Shown here: piece by piece, positions 25,515 to 36,935 of the stretch
Layout of the letters: each line of letters starts with the position of its first letter
Numbering within the stretch: the stretch's first letter is position 1
Source: Tanypteryx hageni
Taxonomy: Eukaryota; Arthropoda; Insecta; Odonata; Petaluridae
DNA: 64,000 nt
Reading direction: 5' to 3'
NCBI GenBank assembly: GCA_028673005.1
Contig: CM054115.1
Location: forward strand, 191,030,370-191,094,369
Notes under the pieces: generated by a model
What the model saw: only the letters and a program-made list of their open reading frames with translations
What the model was told of the DNA's origin: nothing
The model's database searches: none
Translations under genes and position numbers: made by a program

Positions 25515-26045
25515 AGAAGGTAAACCACTTCCCATTTACATTACTATCCTTTTTCCTGAAACATTAACCAAGGAACTAACAGCCTACAACCAACTTGGAT
25601 ACGTTCAAATACGTTGGGAGCAATACAGACAGCATGGGAGGTCAATGCAATGTTATAATTACAAAAAATAGGCAGTACTGCTCTACACTGCCAAATGAAA
25701 GCGAAATATAGGTACTGCGGCCAGAGACACGACACGACAAAGAAAATATTGGATGCTCAAATTGTGATGGGAAACATCTGGCCTCCAATCGCATCTGCCC
25801 AGCACTTCAGACAGCTGAACCCATAGGACACACCAAACAAACAGAACACGAAAACACATACGCAACTATCACCAAGCAGGACAACTTAAAAACGCTTACA
25901 CAAATAATTAAAGATATAAAAAAATTTATTGACATTAAATCCATCATAACACATCTTATTTCACTGAATACAAAGTTAGCCAAGGCAAAAAACACCAAAT
26001 AAAAGATAGAACTAATCATTAAGACAGCCCTACAGTGGCTTTAAA

Positions 26046-26430
26046 GAAAATCAATTTTTCACAATGGAACGCGAATGGAGCAAAATCCCAAATTAGGAAA
26101 ATTGAGCAATTTTTACACTTACACAACATTTACATACTAGCTATTTCCGAAACACATTTAACACTTAAATGTACATTTTACATTCCAGGCTAAAACACAA
26201 TGCGAAATGATAGACGTATTAACAGTAGAGGAGGAACAGCGATTATAATTAAAACACAATTTAACATGATATACTTCCAACAAATTTTAATGTTGAAGTT
26301 GAAATTACCGGCTGCTATTTACCACATACTAAGGCATTTTACTATTCAATTTATATACCTCCAAAAAATAAAACACATATTCAAGATGATACTACACTAC
26401 TTAAGTTGCTGGAAAATGTAATACAACACG
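26046..26430 (+). pseudogene. Jockey-like endonuclease N-terminal half, interrupted
   Basis: The frame reads INFSQWNANGAKSQIRKIEQ, then IYILAISETHL (catalytic Glu) and INSRGGTAIIIK, an EEP endonuclease N-terminal half. The sequence breaks at about 26430, where a different LINE starts. The missing downstream part, with VIIAGDFNAKHTACN, is found at about 29900, after the inserted LINE. Confidence 0.75.
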
Positions 26431-26485
26431 CCAAGCAGGGAAACTAGAAGAGGACCACGGAGGTGCTGACAACACGAAGAAGACG

Positions 26486-27640
26486 ATGAAAGACGTTGAA
26501 GACGGGGGCCATATATCGTATAATAAAGAAGTCAAAAATCCAGGTAAGGGAATAAGAATTCTTCAGGTAAATTGTAGGAGTGTCTTAAATAAATGTGAAG
26601 AGTTTGCAACCCTAGTTGAGGCAACAGAAGCAGATGTAATTGTAGGTACCGAGTCGTGGTTAAAAAGTGATATTGATTCTAAAGAAATCTTTCCAGGCGG
26701 GTTCACTACTTATAGAAGGGATCGAAACCAGAGAGGTGAAGGTGTATTTATATGAGTAAAAGATGAAATTCTCAGTAATTTCATATGGGTTGATGAACAT
26801 AGTGAACTTTTGTGCGTAAAAATATACGGAAGAAAGAGTAATAAAGCCTTTAATATCATAGGAGGATACAGAAAACCAGGGGAAAATTTCGACATTCTAG
26901 AGACCCTCTATAGCCACGTAAATGAAAGAACGGTTAGCAACGGAGTAGTAATTGCAGGAGATTTAAATCTCCCCAAGGTCAACTGGGACGGGCCATCTAT
27001 GGAAGGAGGTAAAGCGCAGGAACTGGTAAACAACCTCATACGCGATGGGGGGCTTAAGCAGGTAACCAATATCCCAACAAGAGGGGAAAATATTTTAGAC
27101 ATTTTTCTTATAAGACCGTCTGACTCATTCGTGAGTTGTGAAACTTTCCAAGGCATTAGTGATCACAAGGCGGTTTTAGCTGAGTTGGAGTTCGAAACTG
27201 ACCGCGTGAAATGGGATCGTAAGCAAGTCATTTGGAGATATCACAGAGCGGAAAGACTAGGCTTCCAAAATTACCTTAGGGAAAATTTCATAAGATGAGT
27301 AAAAAGCGGAATAAACGTAAATGATATTTGGGATGCATTCAAAATAATAATTTTCGAAGCTACTGAGAAGTATGTTCCAAAGAAATGTATTCAAAACAAT
27401 CCCGATCCTGAATTTTACAATAAGAAAATTAGGAGGTTGAAAAGGAAAGTAAGAGATGCGCACAGGAAGCTAAACACTGGCGGATGTTCACGAGATTCAT
27501 ATACTCAGTTATTAAAAGAATTAAATAAAGAAAAAATGGTCGCGCATGATAGATACTTACTAAATATATTAAACTCAAAGATAGCAACAACTTCTATAAG
27601 TATTTACGGAGAAGGAAGGATACCAAAGACAAAATTAAAA
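26486..27640 (+). pseudogene. LINE endonuclease and linker, broken
   Basis: 26486-26755 begins MKDVEDGG and carries IRILQVNCRSVLNK (metal-binding Asn) and DVIVGTESWLKSD (catalytic Glu), ending in a premature stop after RGEGVFI. The domain continues (26758-27298) with NAFNIIGGYRKPG-like sequence, NGVVIAGDLNLPKVNWDG (Asp/Asn) and GISDHKAVLAELE (final DH motif). A second stop lies after LRENFIR; the linker (RRLKRKVRDAHRKLN) follows at 27437-27640. The residues needed for nicking are present but the frame has several stops. Confidence 0.85.
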
Positions 27641-27789
27641 ATATAAAAAATACTAACGGGGCATTAATCATAAGCGACTTAGAAAAGGCAAACGAATTTA
27701 ATAAATGGTACTCCAAAGTGTTCCAAGTGAAAACTTATGCCTTAGGCAATGTAAGATTACCAAATGAAAGTGTGGACCAAGAATTGAGT

Positions 27790-29304
27790 TTAGCGTTAAT
27801 ACTATTAATGAAAAGGTAAAGAGTCTGCGCTGGCATAAGTCCACAGGACCTGATAATATTGCATCAGGAGCATTAAAATTAGGGAGCGAAGCGATTATAC
27901 CGTACATAAATCACATCTTTACTGTTACCTTAGCAAACAGTTGTATCCCATTAGAATGGAAATCAGCCACTGTTATACCTATTTATAAAGATGGAAATAA
28001 GACAGAAGTTGCAAATTATAGACCAGTAAGCCTAACGTCCGTTGTTTGCAAATTAATGGAAAAATGTCTGGCGGACTATATACAGAAGTTTTTAGAAAAT
28101 AATTGTTTGATATTTGAAGGTCAGGCCGAGTTCAGAAAGGGTCATTCCTGCGAGCTCCAGTTGCTAGGGTTATGTGAAGATATTGCAGAAACATTAGACA
28201 ATAGCCAGGAAGCGGAAGGTATAGTGATAGATCTAACGAAAGCATTTGATGTAGTACCTCATGATTTACTCTTGAGTAAGGTTTACGCACTAGGAATAGA
28301 TATGAGGGTAGTGCGATGGATAGAAGCCTTTCTAGCAGATAGAAAATAAAGGGTTAGGATAGGAGATAGTTTATCCGATGAAATAGATGTCACCTCAGGT
28401 GTCCCTCAGGGAAGCGTTTAAGGACCGTTATTATTCTTAATCTACATAAATGATTTACCAAGTCAAATATCCTCAAAAGTGAGACTTTTCGCAGATGACT
28501 GCATTATTTATAGAGTCATTAAAGATAAAAACGACAGAGGTTTACTGCAGAGGGACATAGATAAGCTGATGTCTTGGGTATGTTCAAATAAAATGAAAAT
28601 AAACGTTAAGAAAAGCAAGCATATTCTATTCTCTATGAAAAGGGAAAAGAGTAATTTTCCTTACTATATGGAAGGGATACAAATACCGAAGGTTGTTAAT
28701 ATAAAATATCTTGGAATACATATTACGAAAGATTTAGCAAGGGGTCTTCAGGCAGAATGTATAGTTTCAAAGGGTTTCAAGGCACTTAACTTTGTTATGA
28801 GAAATTTAAAACATAGTAGTAGGAAAGCTAAAGAATTAGCATACAAAACAATAGTAAGGCCTATATTGGATATTCTTCAGGAGTCTGGGATCCTAATGAC
28901 AGAATACATATTAATAAATTGGAAAAGGTTCAGCGAAAGGCAGCCAGGTTTGTTATGGTTCGTTTTGGAAGAGAGGATAGTGTAAAAGATATGTTAAAGG
29001 AACTTGGGTGGGAAACTTAAAAAAGAGGAGGAAAGTGAAAAGATTGGTTTGTTTCTATCGAATATATACCGGTAAACCGGCCTGGAAAGAACTAAAACTT
29101 AAGATTAAAACCCCGACATTTAAAGGTAAAAATGATCACTCGTGTAAAGTTCGTACAAACGTTCGAAGAAAAGATGTTGGTAAATATTCATTCTTCAATA
29201 AAACAGCATTGGACTGGAATGAATTACTTGAAGAACTTCTTATGCCCTTTCCGCAAACCGAGAAAGCATTTAAAAGTAAAATTGTTAAAAACTTTAGTAT
29301 TTAA
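27790..29304 (+). pseudogene. LINE reverse transcriptase and C-terminal domain, broken
   Basis: In order: STGPDNIASGALKLGS (27835), ANYRPVSLTSVVCKLME (28012), FRKGHSCELQLLGL (28130), IVIDLTKAFDVVPHDLL with the first catalytic Asp (28222), TSGVPQGSV followed by a stop (28392), and VRLFADDCIIYRVI, the FADD catalytic box (28479). Then come NVKKSKHILFSM and IKYLGIHITKD. The C-terminal part at 29008-29304 has YTGKPAWKELKLKIKTP and FFNKTALDWNELLEELL. The catalytic boxes are intact, but at least three stops and two frameshifts inactivate it. Confidence 0.88.
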
Positions 29305-29544
29305 TATTTAATATGAGTATATGTAGGTTAGTATTTTATTTAGTTTTTTTATAGGACTTGCGCCACCAAGCGGCGTTAATTATTGTAAATAAACATATTA
29401 GGGTTATAATTTAATCACAATACTCCAAATAACTATCTAATGTCAAATTATGGTCGATTTTTTTTCATGAAGATTATTTACTTATTCTAAATTTTTGTAG
29501 TTGTATGGACAAATAACAAATTAAACATGTTGTAGTTTGTAGCT

Positions 29545-29838
29545 AAGCTGTTGTGACGAGAGTTCCTATGACTTGAAGTCAAGAAGTTGTATATAGTGTA
29601 TAGGAACCACTATCAAAAAAGGTTATATTTTTGTATTAAGTACATTCAATTGTTATTATGTAATTTGGGCATTATGTATTGAGTGATACCTAAGCTGTTG
29701 TTACGGGAGTTCCTGTGACTTGAAGTTAAGAAGTAGTATATAGTGTTTAGGAAATGGTATCAAAAAGCTAATATTTTTGTATTAAGTAAACCCAATTTTT
29801 ATTATGTAATTTGGGTATTATGCATTGAGTTGTGATGG
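29545..29838 (+). repeat. 147-bp tandem duplication in LINE 3' UTR
   Basis: Two diverged units begin at 29545 and 29692 with AAGCTGTTG and share GGAGTTCCT or GAGTTCCTATGACTTGAAG, TATATAGTGT, TTTTTGTATTAAGTA and ATTATGTAATTTGGG. They lie between the last ORF of the LINE and its (AAT)n tail. Confidence 0.75.
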
Positions 29839-29895
29839 GGACCCGCTACCACCGGGACCTGCTCCCAATTGTAGCGTTTATGTGAATAATAATAA

Positions 29896-30085
29896 TAAAA
29901 CATTTGAAAAAGTAATAATAGCAGGAGATTTTAATGCCAAACACACAGCCTGTAATTGTAGAAGCAATAACAAACAAGAAGCTCGTGGAATATTCCGCCA
30001 TTAGGTCGGCAAATATAATCACAAAAACCTCAAAATGTCTAAGAAACACCTATTCTCAAATCTAATCTAGGACCTTGCGGTTAAC
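29896..30085 (+). pseudogene. Jockey-like endonuclease, second half after the insertion
   Basis: Reading + from about 29893 gives NKTFEKVIIAGDFNAKHTACNC, the GD-N motif region of an EEP endonuclease. It matches the continuation expected for the half that stops at 26430. It decays into stops after about 30000. Confidence 0.65.
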
Positions 30086-30522
30086 TGATTGTTCAGAGCA
30101 GAAGCGTGAGCATTTCAAAAACACGCATATTTGAGTGTAAGGAAATACCCTTCATTCAGTCCCACTGTTAATGTAAGCCCAGAAAAGGAAAGAAATCGTA
30201 GGTAGCAAATAATATTGCAAAAAAAGTAAGTAGAAACGACTTTAATATTAAAATTCAGAATAGGTTTTTAGCGGTATACATTTTCATCTTGTTGGAAAAT
30301 CGACGCATATCGAAGACTATTCATTTTCGTAAATTTCGAAATTTAAAAATAATCGACGTTTTCCGATTCAAATCAAATCCTACGTAGTCTGATTATAAGT
30401 AAAAAATTTGGTTAAAATTGATGTGGACAGGTCAGCACAAATACGTGTAAAACGAATGTTTTTTATTCCTTTTATTGTGGCAGCCTTAATTTACATATCT
30501 ACGGTACGCATCCCTATGTTGT
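30086..30522. other. Spacer, nothing recognised
   Basis: Possibly further decayed LINE sequence at the left edge, otherwise AT-rich without a recognisable feature. Confidence 0.35.
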
Positions 30523-30935
30523 TTTTACTTTCTCCATATACATAGGTAGTATAGTGGAAAGTATTGTATTCATGAAAAAATCGACTTCGAGATTTCAACG
30601 GAAATACACGTTACTAGGTCCAGTGAATACGTTTTGACCATTTTCTCGATGATGTCTGTGTGTGTGCATGTGATAGCTTTTTGTGGGTGCTCTAACTCAA
30701 ATACTATTCATCAAGTCAACGCGAAATTTTATTTTTAACAATCTTATAAAAGTCACAAGAGCTGATTTTGTTTTGGTAAAAATCGGTCAACCGGAAGTGG
30801 GTGTTTACTCTTGTCACTTATCCGTTATTTTGAAATATTTACTTTAATATTTGATAAATGTAAAAATGTAATGGAATATAGGTTGTAGGAAATTTTATTT
30901 CCTACAAACTTTGTTTGTGTGACATGAACGAGACT
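30523..30935 (-). repeat. Dispersed repeat family A, copy 2 (inverted)
   Basis: Reverse complement of the repeat at 850-1256, with matching blocks TTTTTACTTTCTCCAT, ATGAAAAAATCGA, CGGTCAACCGG, GTGGGTGTTTACTC and CACTTATCCGTTATTTT. Divergence is substantial, so both are old. Confidence 0.6.
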
Positions 30936-31555
30936 AGTGGAATGAAAATGATGACTACTAACAAGCATTAAAAAATCGGAGACAACTTCAACAAGAATGA
31001 GAATATTTCGAGTCAGATTTTATGCCAAAGCATATCTAACTGTTCCGTTTGTAAATATCCGATTTCGATACACTCGGTGTTTATCTGGCACTTAAAACTC
31101 GGAGAGATTTGGTTGGAAGAGCGTCGAATGTACGATTACACTAATGAATAAACCAGAATCAACAAATAACAAATTGTAGTGATTAAGACCACAGACAATA
31201 TTTAAAAGGAAATACGAGTCAGATTATGGAAGACAACCATTTCGCACAATTTTATCTGAACACACTGCGAATACACTCTGCCATAAAAAGACGGAGTTAT
31301 TGAGATCAGGTGACGCTGCTTATAATTTTACATTGTGCGGCCTAATTTAAACCTGAGGCAGTCACCTTTATCGATTCCTTTTGTGGTGTTTCATTCCCAA
31401 AAGTCGTTTACTGCTCTTAAATTATTTGTGAAATTGAGCTCTGGGTTGTCTCACTAAAATAATACTGGTTTCATGCGAAAACAATTCAAAAATCTTAATG
31501 AGATTTTAACGCACAGGAATGTTTCCAGGGTGGGGAACTTTCGAGGGGTCACGTT
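30936..31555. other. Spacer, nothing recognised
   Basis: No supported feature. Confidence 0.4.
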
Positions 31556-31954
31556 GATCCTATTGCTTTCCCTCCCGCTCTCTCTCCCATCTCTCACACT
31601 CTTCCTCCCGCCCTCCTTTCCACCCTCCCTCTATACCTACATCTCTCTCACCACTACTTTCACCCCTCTCTCAATATTTTCCTCTGATATCTCTCCTCTC
31701 ATTCTCACTTCTCACCCTTCATAACCTCTCTCCAGAACTTTTATCTCTCAATCCCTCCCTCCCTCTTCCTTTACTTCTCCCTCTCATTCTAAAACACTCC
31801 CCCTCCCCTCCCCCTGCCCTCCCCCCTGCCCTCCCCCCTCCCCTCCCCCTCCCCTCCCCCTGCCCTCCCCCTCCCCTGCCCTCTCCCTCCCCTCTCCCTC
31901 CCTCTCCCTCTCTCCCTCTCCCTCTCCATCCCTCTCCCTCCCTCTCCCTCCCTC
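31556..31954. repeat. CT-rich tract with CCCCTCCCCTG units
   Basis: Polypyrimidine sequence, C-rich from 31800 to 31950 (CCCTCCCCCTCCCCTGCC units). Confidence 0.85.
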
Positions 31955-32055
31955 TTGTTAAATATCTAAATCCTGATGTAATGTAATGGTTAGGTGGAAG
32001 AGGGGGCTATTTTGCCCCAACCTCGCCAATAAAGATTTTTCTTTTTCTTTCCTTC
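31955..32055 (+). mobile_element. 5'-truncated LINE 3' tail
   Basis: About 100 bp embedded in pyrimidine sequence: TTGTTAAATATC, ATGTAATGTAATGGTTAGG, a hairpin GGGGGCTATTTTGCCCC, then CCAATAAAGATTTTTC and a (CTTTTT)-like tail. An AATAAA signal followed by a short simple repeat is the usual end of a CR1-like LINE. It differs in sequence from the (TCTA)n-tailed LINE at 39.7 and 44.4 kb. Confidence 0.5.
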
Positions 32056-34084
32056 TGACTCCTCTTCTCCACCAATAAATGACGCCACTATGTTTCCATT
32101 CCTTTGACTTTAAGGACCTGCGCTAGTTCGTATTCTACAAGTCTGATCATTCATATTCTCAGATATCCTCAGTTTTTCTTTGCCCAAATGATGGCTAATG
32201 CTATAAATGAAATTCTTCTGAGTTTGAACAGAGTGCGGTTTCTTTTAGTTGGCTTTGCATACTTTTTCGTTTGTTAATTACTAATTAGTGCAGCAACACA
32301 TTTACAATTTTTATTTGAAAACCGTACAAAGCGCTTTAAAAAAAGCAGACGTTTTAATATGTAGCCTCGTATCATTGGAAACATTAATGATTTCCTCTAA
32401 TAGCACATGCCGCAAAATTGAGGTTATTTCACAACTTGTAATGAAATTTGGATTTATTTCAATTAGTTAGGAAGAAATATAACGTTATTAAAGCGTTCAG
32501 CTCTAGCTACAAATAACCAGGAAGAGCAGTATTGTAGCAAGCCATAAGTGTTTATAATTGGATCGCTTCATCTATAACGAATTATCGCTATTTAGAGGGA
32601 GCAAAAGAGGACAAGAGGCGAAATAGAGGTCGATCGGTCCTATTGCACTTCACTCGAAATCTAATAATCCTCTTCTCTCCTGAGGGAAACAATGCTCATA
32701 TGGGGTTCCGCCCCTTTTGGATTATGGACGCGCGGAGCGGACTTTGCATTTTAGAACAATCGAACATCTTATGAACAGTACAGGAAGAAAAGGTGGAGAA
32801 AGGAATTCCTCGGATTTACTTTGAATTTGGTAATTTATTAGATATGAAGTAAATTTTGTGTTATGATTACGTTAGTGGATTATTTTAATTTCCGATTGGC
32901 CGCTCACGATATATTTAGACAATGTTACGAGTAGAGTCTAGGGGAGCGGATCACCCCATAAGGCATTCAAATAACCGCGTATGAAGATTTTACATCAAAA
33001 GAAGACGTTGCTGAATTCAAACGGCTGTCTTGCAGGGGAGACGTTTTTATTGGGTAAAAGCGAGAATCGAAAACGGTTTACTTAATTTGGAAAAATTCCT
33101 CGTCATCGTCAATTAATTTATTTTAAAAATATAAATTTAGGTAATCGAAATAGATAAAACACAGTCAATTTTGTTTTTATGGTGTATTTTGTGTCCGACA
33201 GCTGCATTTAGCACAAAAGAGTCTTAAATGTGTTACATTTTTTTAACAATTAACAGATTTAACGATGTTTCAGACAAAGAATTTGTTTCAAGTCGATCTC
33301 CTGTGCGATGTAAAGATAAAGCTCAAAAAACATATTTTCCTATTCCAAGAATGATTACGGCAGATATATAAGAATCAATTTGAAAGTAAACCAACCAATT
33401 TTCAAAATCCTTGAGATAAAAATGTTTCAAAGATCAATTGTACCTAAAATAGTATATTTTGTAGTTTTTAATTAAAACTTTTATACCCATAAAATTTTAT
33501 ATCGAGTTTTTCGGTAATACGTTAGTATATAAGAGAGTAGACATCCAAACACCTTTGATATGAACCATTCATCGATTTGACCCCTGGTTGCCGAAATAAA
33601 GGGTCGGCATCAAAATGCTCTTTGGACACGAAGCTGTGGCAGCATATGGCAAAATGCAAGTTAGTGGTTTATTGTTTCTAAATAGACATCTTTTTTGATT
33701 GTTTACTGTGTCTTTATCATTCGTAGCCTGTTTTACGTCGTTTAGTTGATATTTTTACTGTTTAAAGGTCTACTGTGAAAAAACGTATGCGTTGGTTTAG
33801 AATGGGTCAGGGGAAGACGAAATTGGTTTGTTCATCGTAAAAAGTGCTTGTTCTTTATCCTTTAATGCATTACATGACAGAATTGAGTCAGAAACTTAAA
33901 AAAATGCACAAAAACAATGAAGTGCAATCATATGTGTACGAGATGCTTTAGTAAAATTATAAAAGATCAAAATACTCAGAACTAAGTATTAAAATCATGT
34001 ATTGGGCATGACAGTTCACTTCTGCTATTGCAGGTCAGATTTACTAAAACTTTTGGAACTTAACAAAGTTCATTCTACATGATG
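32056..34084. other. Intergenic stretch, nothing recognised
   Basis: AT-rich with a short GC-richer part near 32580-32760. No coding domain, RNA or terminal repeat was identified. Confidence 0.4.
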
Positions 34085-34815
34085 TTGCTGGTGATGCATC
34101 TTTTCAGGCTGCATTATCTGCCATCGATGTTTTAATACACGTCGAATCGAATTTGACCCATTCTTAGTGATTTGCATTGCTGCTGGTTTCGTGTTATTAT
34201 TCTATTCACGAAATCTCGTAGAAAAACTTTCCAGTTGAATTTCAACGGTCATCTTCCTATTTTGTATATAATTCACTTAGAGTAACTAATTTGGTCAACT
34301 AGGAAAGGAGGTAGGGAGGAAGGAAGAAGAATAGGAGGGGAAGATAGATCACTTCATCGCCTAATTTCTGATTCAATAAGCATGCAAACATTACTTTCGG
34401 ACTTTTTTCACTAATGACATTTACGGTCGCGAGAAATAGCCATCGTATTAGCGCTCTATTAAAACTGAATTAATAGAGAGAAACGCAACCTAATCCTTAA
34501 TCTCAAACTCCTAATAACTCAGTTACTGAAAAAATATTTATTATTCATGAGAAATTCTATTGGTACAAAACACATAAAATCGAAAAATCAAAAATAATTT
34601 GATAGCTTAACATTTGGGGCTGAAATTCGGAGGAATATCTAAAAAATTCAGCTAAGAAGATAATTCTGGCAAATCTTGACTCGGCACAAAATTTAAACGA
34701 AAAAATTCCCGGGAATCATTAAAAATTTTCTTGGGAATCGAGAATAAGAAATATTGAGTAGATTCCTGGGAACCGGGAACGGGAATTCCCGGTTCCAAAA
34801 CTCTAGCCGTGATTG
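34085..34815 (-). repeat. Dispersed repeat family B, copy 2 (inverted)
   Basis: Reverse-complement partner of 23735-24500. A palindromic-looking GGAACCGGGAACGGGAATTCCCGGTTCC block lies at about 34770-34797. The open frame inside is not conserved in the first copy, so it is not treated as a gene. Confidence 0.6.
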
Positions 34816-35644
34816 AGAGTTCAATTTGCTTTTGCGTTAATAAAACTTTTCTTTTCATGCTGTTTCCATATGGTTACTTATGGATGATTAAGGTCACTTC
34901 CGAAGTCATAAAACGGTTGAATAAACCAGTTGCGCATTTGTGTTAAAGGAAGTCGATTTCGGTGGAAAGTCAGCATTCGTAGGAGTTGGGTTTAGTGGAA
35001 CGCATACGAATTGAGTATTTAAAGTTGTTTAATCGGGAAATGTGAAGCGATTAACAAATTAGGCGTCTTTTGAGAGATAATTAATCAGGAATCATTTTAC
35101 ATCTAAAATGCGTTTCTCGCAAGGAAGATGAAAGATTTTAAGATAGCGTTGCGCACTTTTAATTAAAAAAGTACCCTAGAAATACAGCATTTAATAAAAT
35201 GTCGGTCCACTGAGTCAAATCCAATGTGTTTTGATGAGGAGGAGACTAAAAACTCCTATCTCACAACGATACGATTAATATTGACGCTATAAATTTTAAT
35301 TTAGGATAAAGTAAGAAATTAATGAAAGAAGATATCAGTTCTAGATGGAAATGAGATTGCATTTTCAGATTCAAAACGGAGAAGTACTTGTGGGGAATAA
35401 AGATATTTTGAAATAAGTAAGCGCAAAATACGGAGCGGCGAAGTGGAATAAGTACGAGAAGTAATTTAAGACCAAATAAAAGAGAAGTACTACCTCGATT
35501 CCGAAAGAGACGCTTGTTTATTTTAAATTATGTTCGAGCTCTAACCATCGTCCAGGGAATTATTTATTATCCTCGACCATCATTAAGGGAAGCAGCGTGC
35601 TCCAAAATGAAATTTACCGAGTGTTTTTGAATCGAAACGGATCG
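34816..35644. other. Spacer, nothing recognised
   Basis: No supported feature. Confidence 0.4.
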
Positions 35645-35911
35645 GACCGGTGGCGGATACAAGGGGGCAGGGCGATCGCCCTCCCTTTGGACGATCCCAT
35701 TACCCTCCACTGGGTGCATTCTTAAATTCATTTCGCGCAATATTCCATGTCTCTACAGCGAGTATTACGTCTGTATAAAAAGGGAAAGCAATATTCTGAT
35801 GGGGATAGGAATTTTTAACATGTATAGTCGTCGGCAGAGGCGGAATTAAGAGGGGGGAGGGAACATTGGGGCGATCGTCCCCCCCTTGAGAAGTTTCTAG
35901 ATCCACCTCTG
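35645..35911. mobile_element. Cluster of TIR-like ends around GGGCGATCGCCC
   Basis: Three related ends: a forward end at about 35650 (GGTGGCGGATACAAGGGGGC then GGGCGATCGCCCTCCC), another forward end at 35835 (CAGAGGCGGAATTAAG then GGGGCGATCGTCCCCCC), and a reverse end finishing CTAGATCCACCTCTG at 35911. The last two form inverted repeats only 77 bp apart end to end, so they could be a very small MITE or a collapsed element. No target duplication was confirmed. Confidence 0.45.
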
Positions 35912-36469
35912 GATCGGATCCTAATCTTTTTAGAGGTTTAGTTAAATAGTCCACCGATTTCTGATACTGAAAGCCTTATCCGTTGAGTTTTGAAAAGAGA
36001 TTCCAAAAAATATCTCTGAAACGCCCGAGCGAAAATGGGACAAAGGAAATACTCATACAACGAGAAGAATAAAAATGGAAATGTAATCCACAATAAAACA
36101 CAGCATATCCCATACTAGTTAAGATGCAATTTGAACTTAAAAAACGTTAGGTAATGATAAATGGAATGCATAACAAAGAAATGAGGGTAACTTAATAGCT
36201 TCAGAAATAAATTGCGCGTTAGACAGAAAAATACTGACGCTCATTACGTACACACGCTGACACAGGCTCGCGCGCGTGGTTGTACTAATTTACTTAAAAG
36301 GGTGCTTTTAAATATCATGAATGCCTAATGCGCTCCTATTAGCAAAGTTTTAAATATTTAGAGCTCCAGCGTGACGGACGCAAGCTTAAATTAGCAATCG
36401 GAGAAAAAAGAGTTGGGAGGAGCGGTGCGCCACTTTTACGCCGCTTTCGTCTCGGAATTTGCGCTCTCC
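35912..36469. other. Spacer, nothing recognised
   Basis: No supported feature. Confidence 0.4.
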
Positions 36470-36935
36470 CACTCAACTCACGCCCACTCTACTCCTCCCT
36501 CTTTCCTCCTCCCTCTTTCCTCCTCTCCTCCTCTTCTGCGACCCCACTCCCCTCGCCAACCCCTTCTCTCTCCCCCATTCACTACCCTCAGTTTCCGCCT
36601 CCATCCCTCTCACTACACTATTTCAAACTCCCTCTCCCTCCCCCCCCTCTTGCTCTCTCTCTGCCTCTCCTCTCCCTCCCTCCTTCTCTATCTCCCTCTT
36701 GCTTTCATTCTCTCTCTCCTTCTCTATCTATTTCTCTCCCTCCCTCTTTCTCTCCTTTTCTCCCTCTCCTCTCCTCTCCCTCCCTCCCCCCTCTTGCTCT
36801 CCTTCTTTCACTCCCTCCATCCCTCTTGCTATTCTTCTCTCTCTCCCTCTCTATCTCCTTCCCTCCCTCCCTATCTCCCTTCCTCCCTCCCTATCTCCCT
36901 TCCTCCCTCCCTTCCTCCCTCTCTATCTCCCGCTC
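36470..36935. repeat. CT-rich satellite tract
   Basis: CTCCCTCTTTCCTCCTCTCC-type repeats ending in a regular CCCTCCCTATCTCCCTTCCT series at about 36855-36915. Confidence 0.88.

Larger units (their letters stand above)
26440..29895 (+). mobile_element. CR1/Jockey-group LINE inserted in another LINE
   Basis: One LINE with EEP endonuclease, RT and C-terminal domain in order, a 3' UTR with a 147-bp tandem duplication, and a terminal (AAT)n run (AATAATAATAATAAAAC, about 29885-29900). It separates two halves of an older Jockey-like endonuclease (before 26430 and after about 29895), so it is an insertion. No target duplication was identified at the junctions. The exact clade cannot be assigned by eye. 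Confidence 0.75.

Noticed and set aside
34652..34858. 68-codon frame in repeat family B
   Set aside because: Not conserved in the other copies of the repeat.
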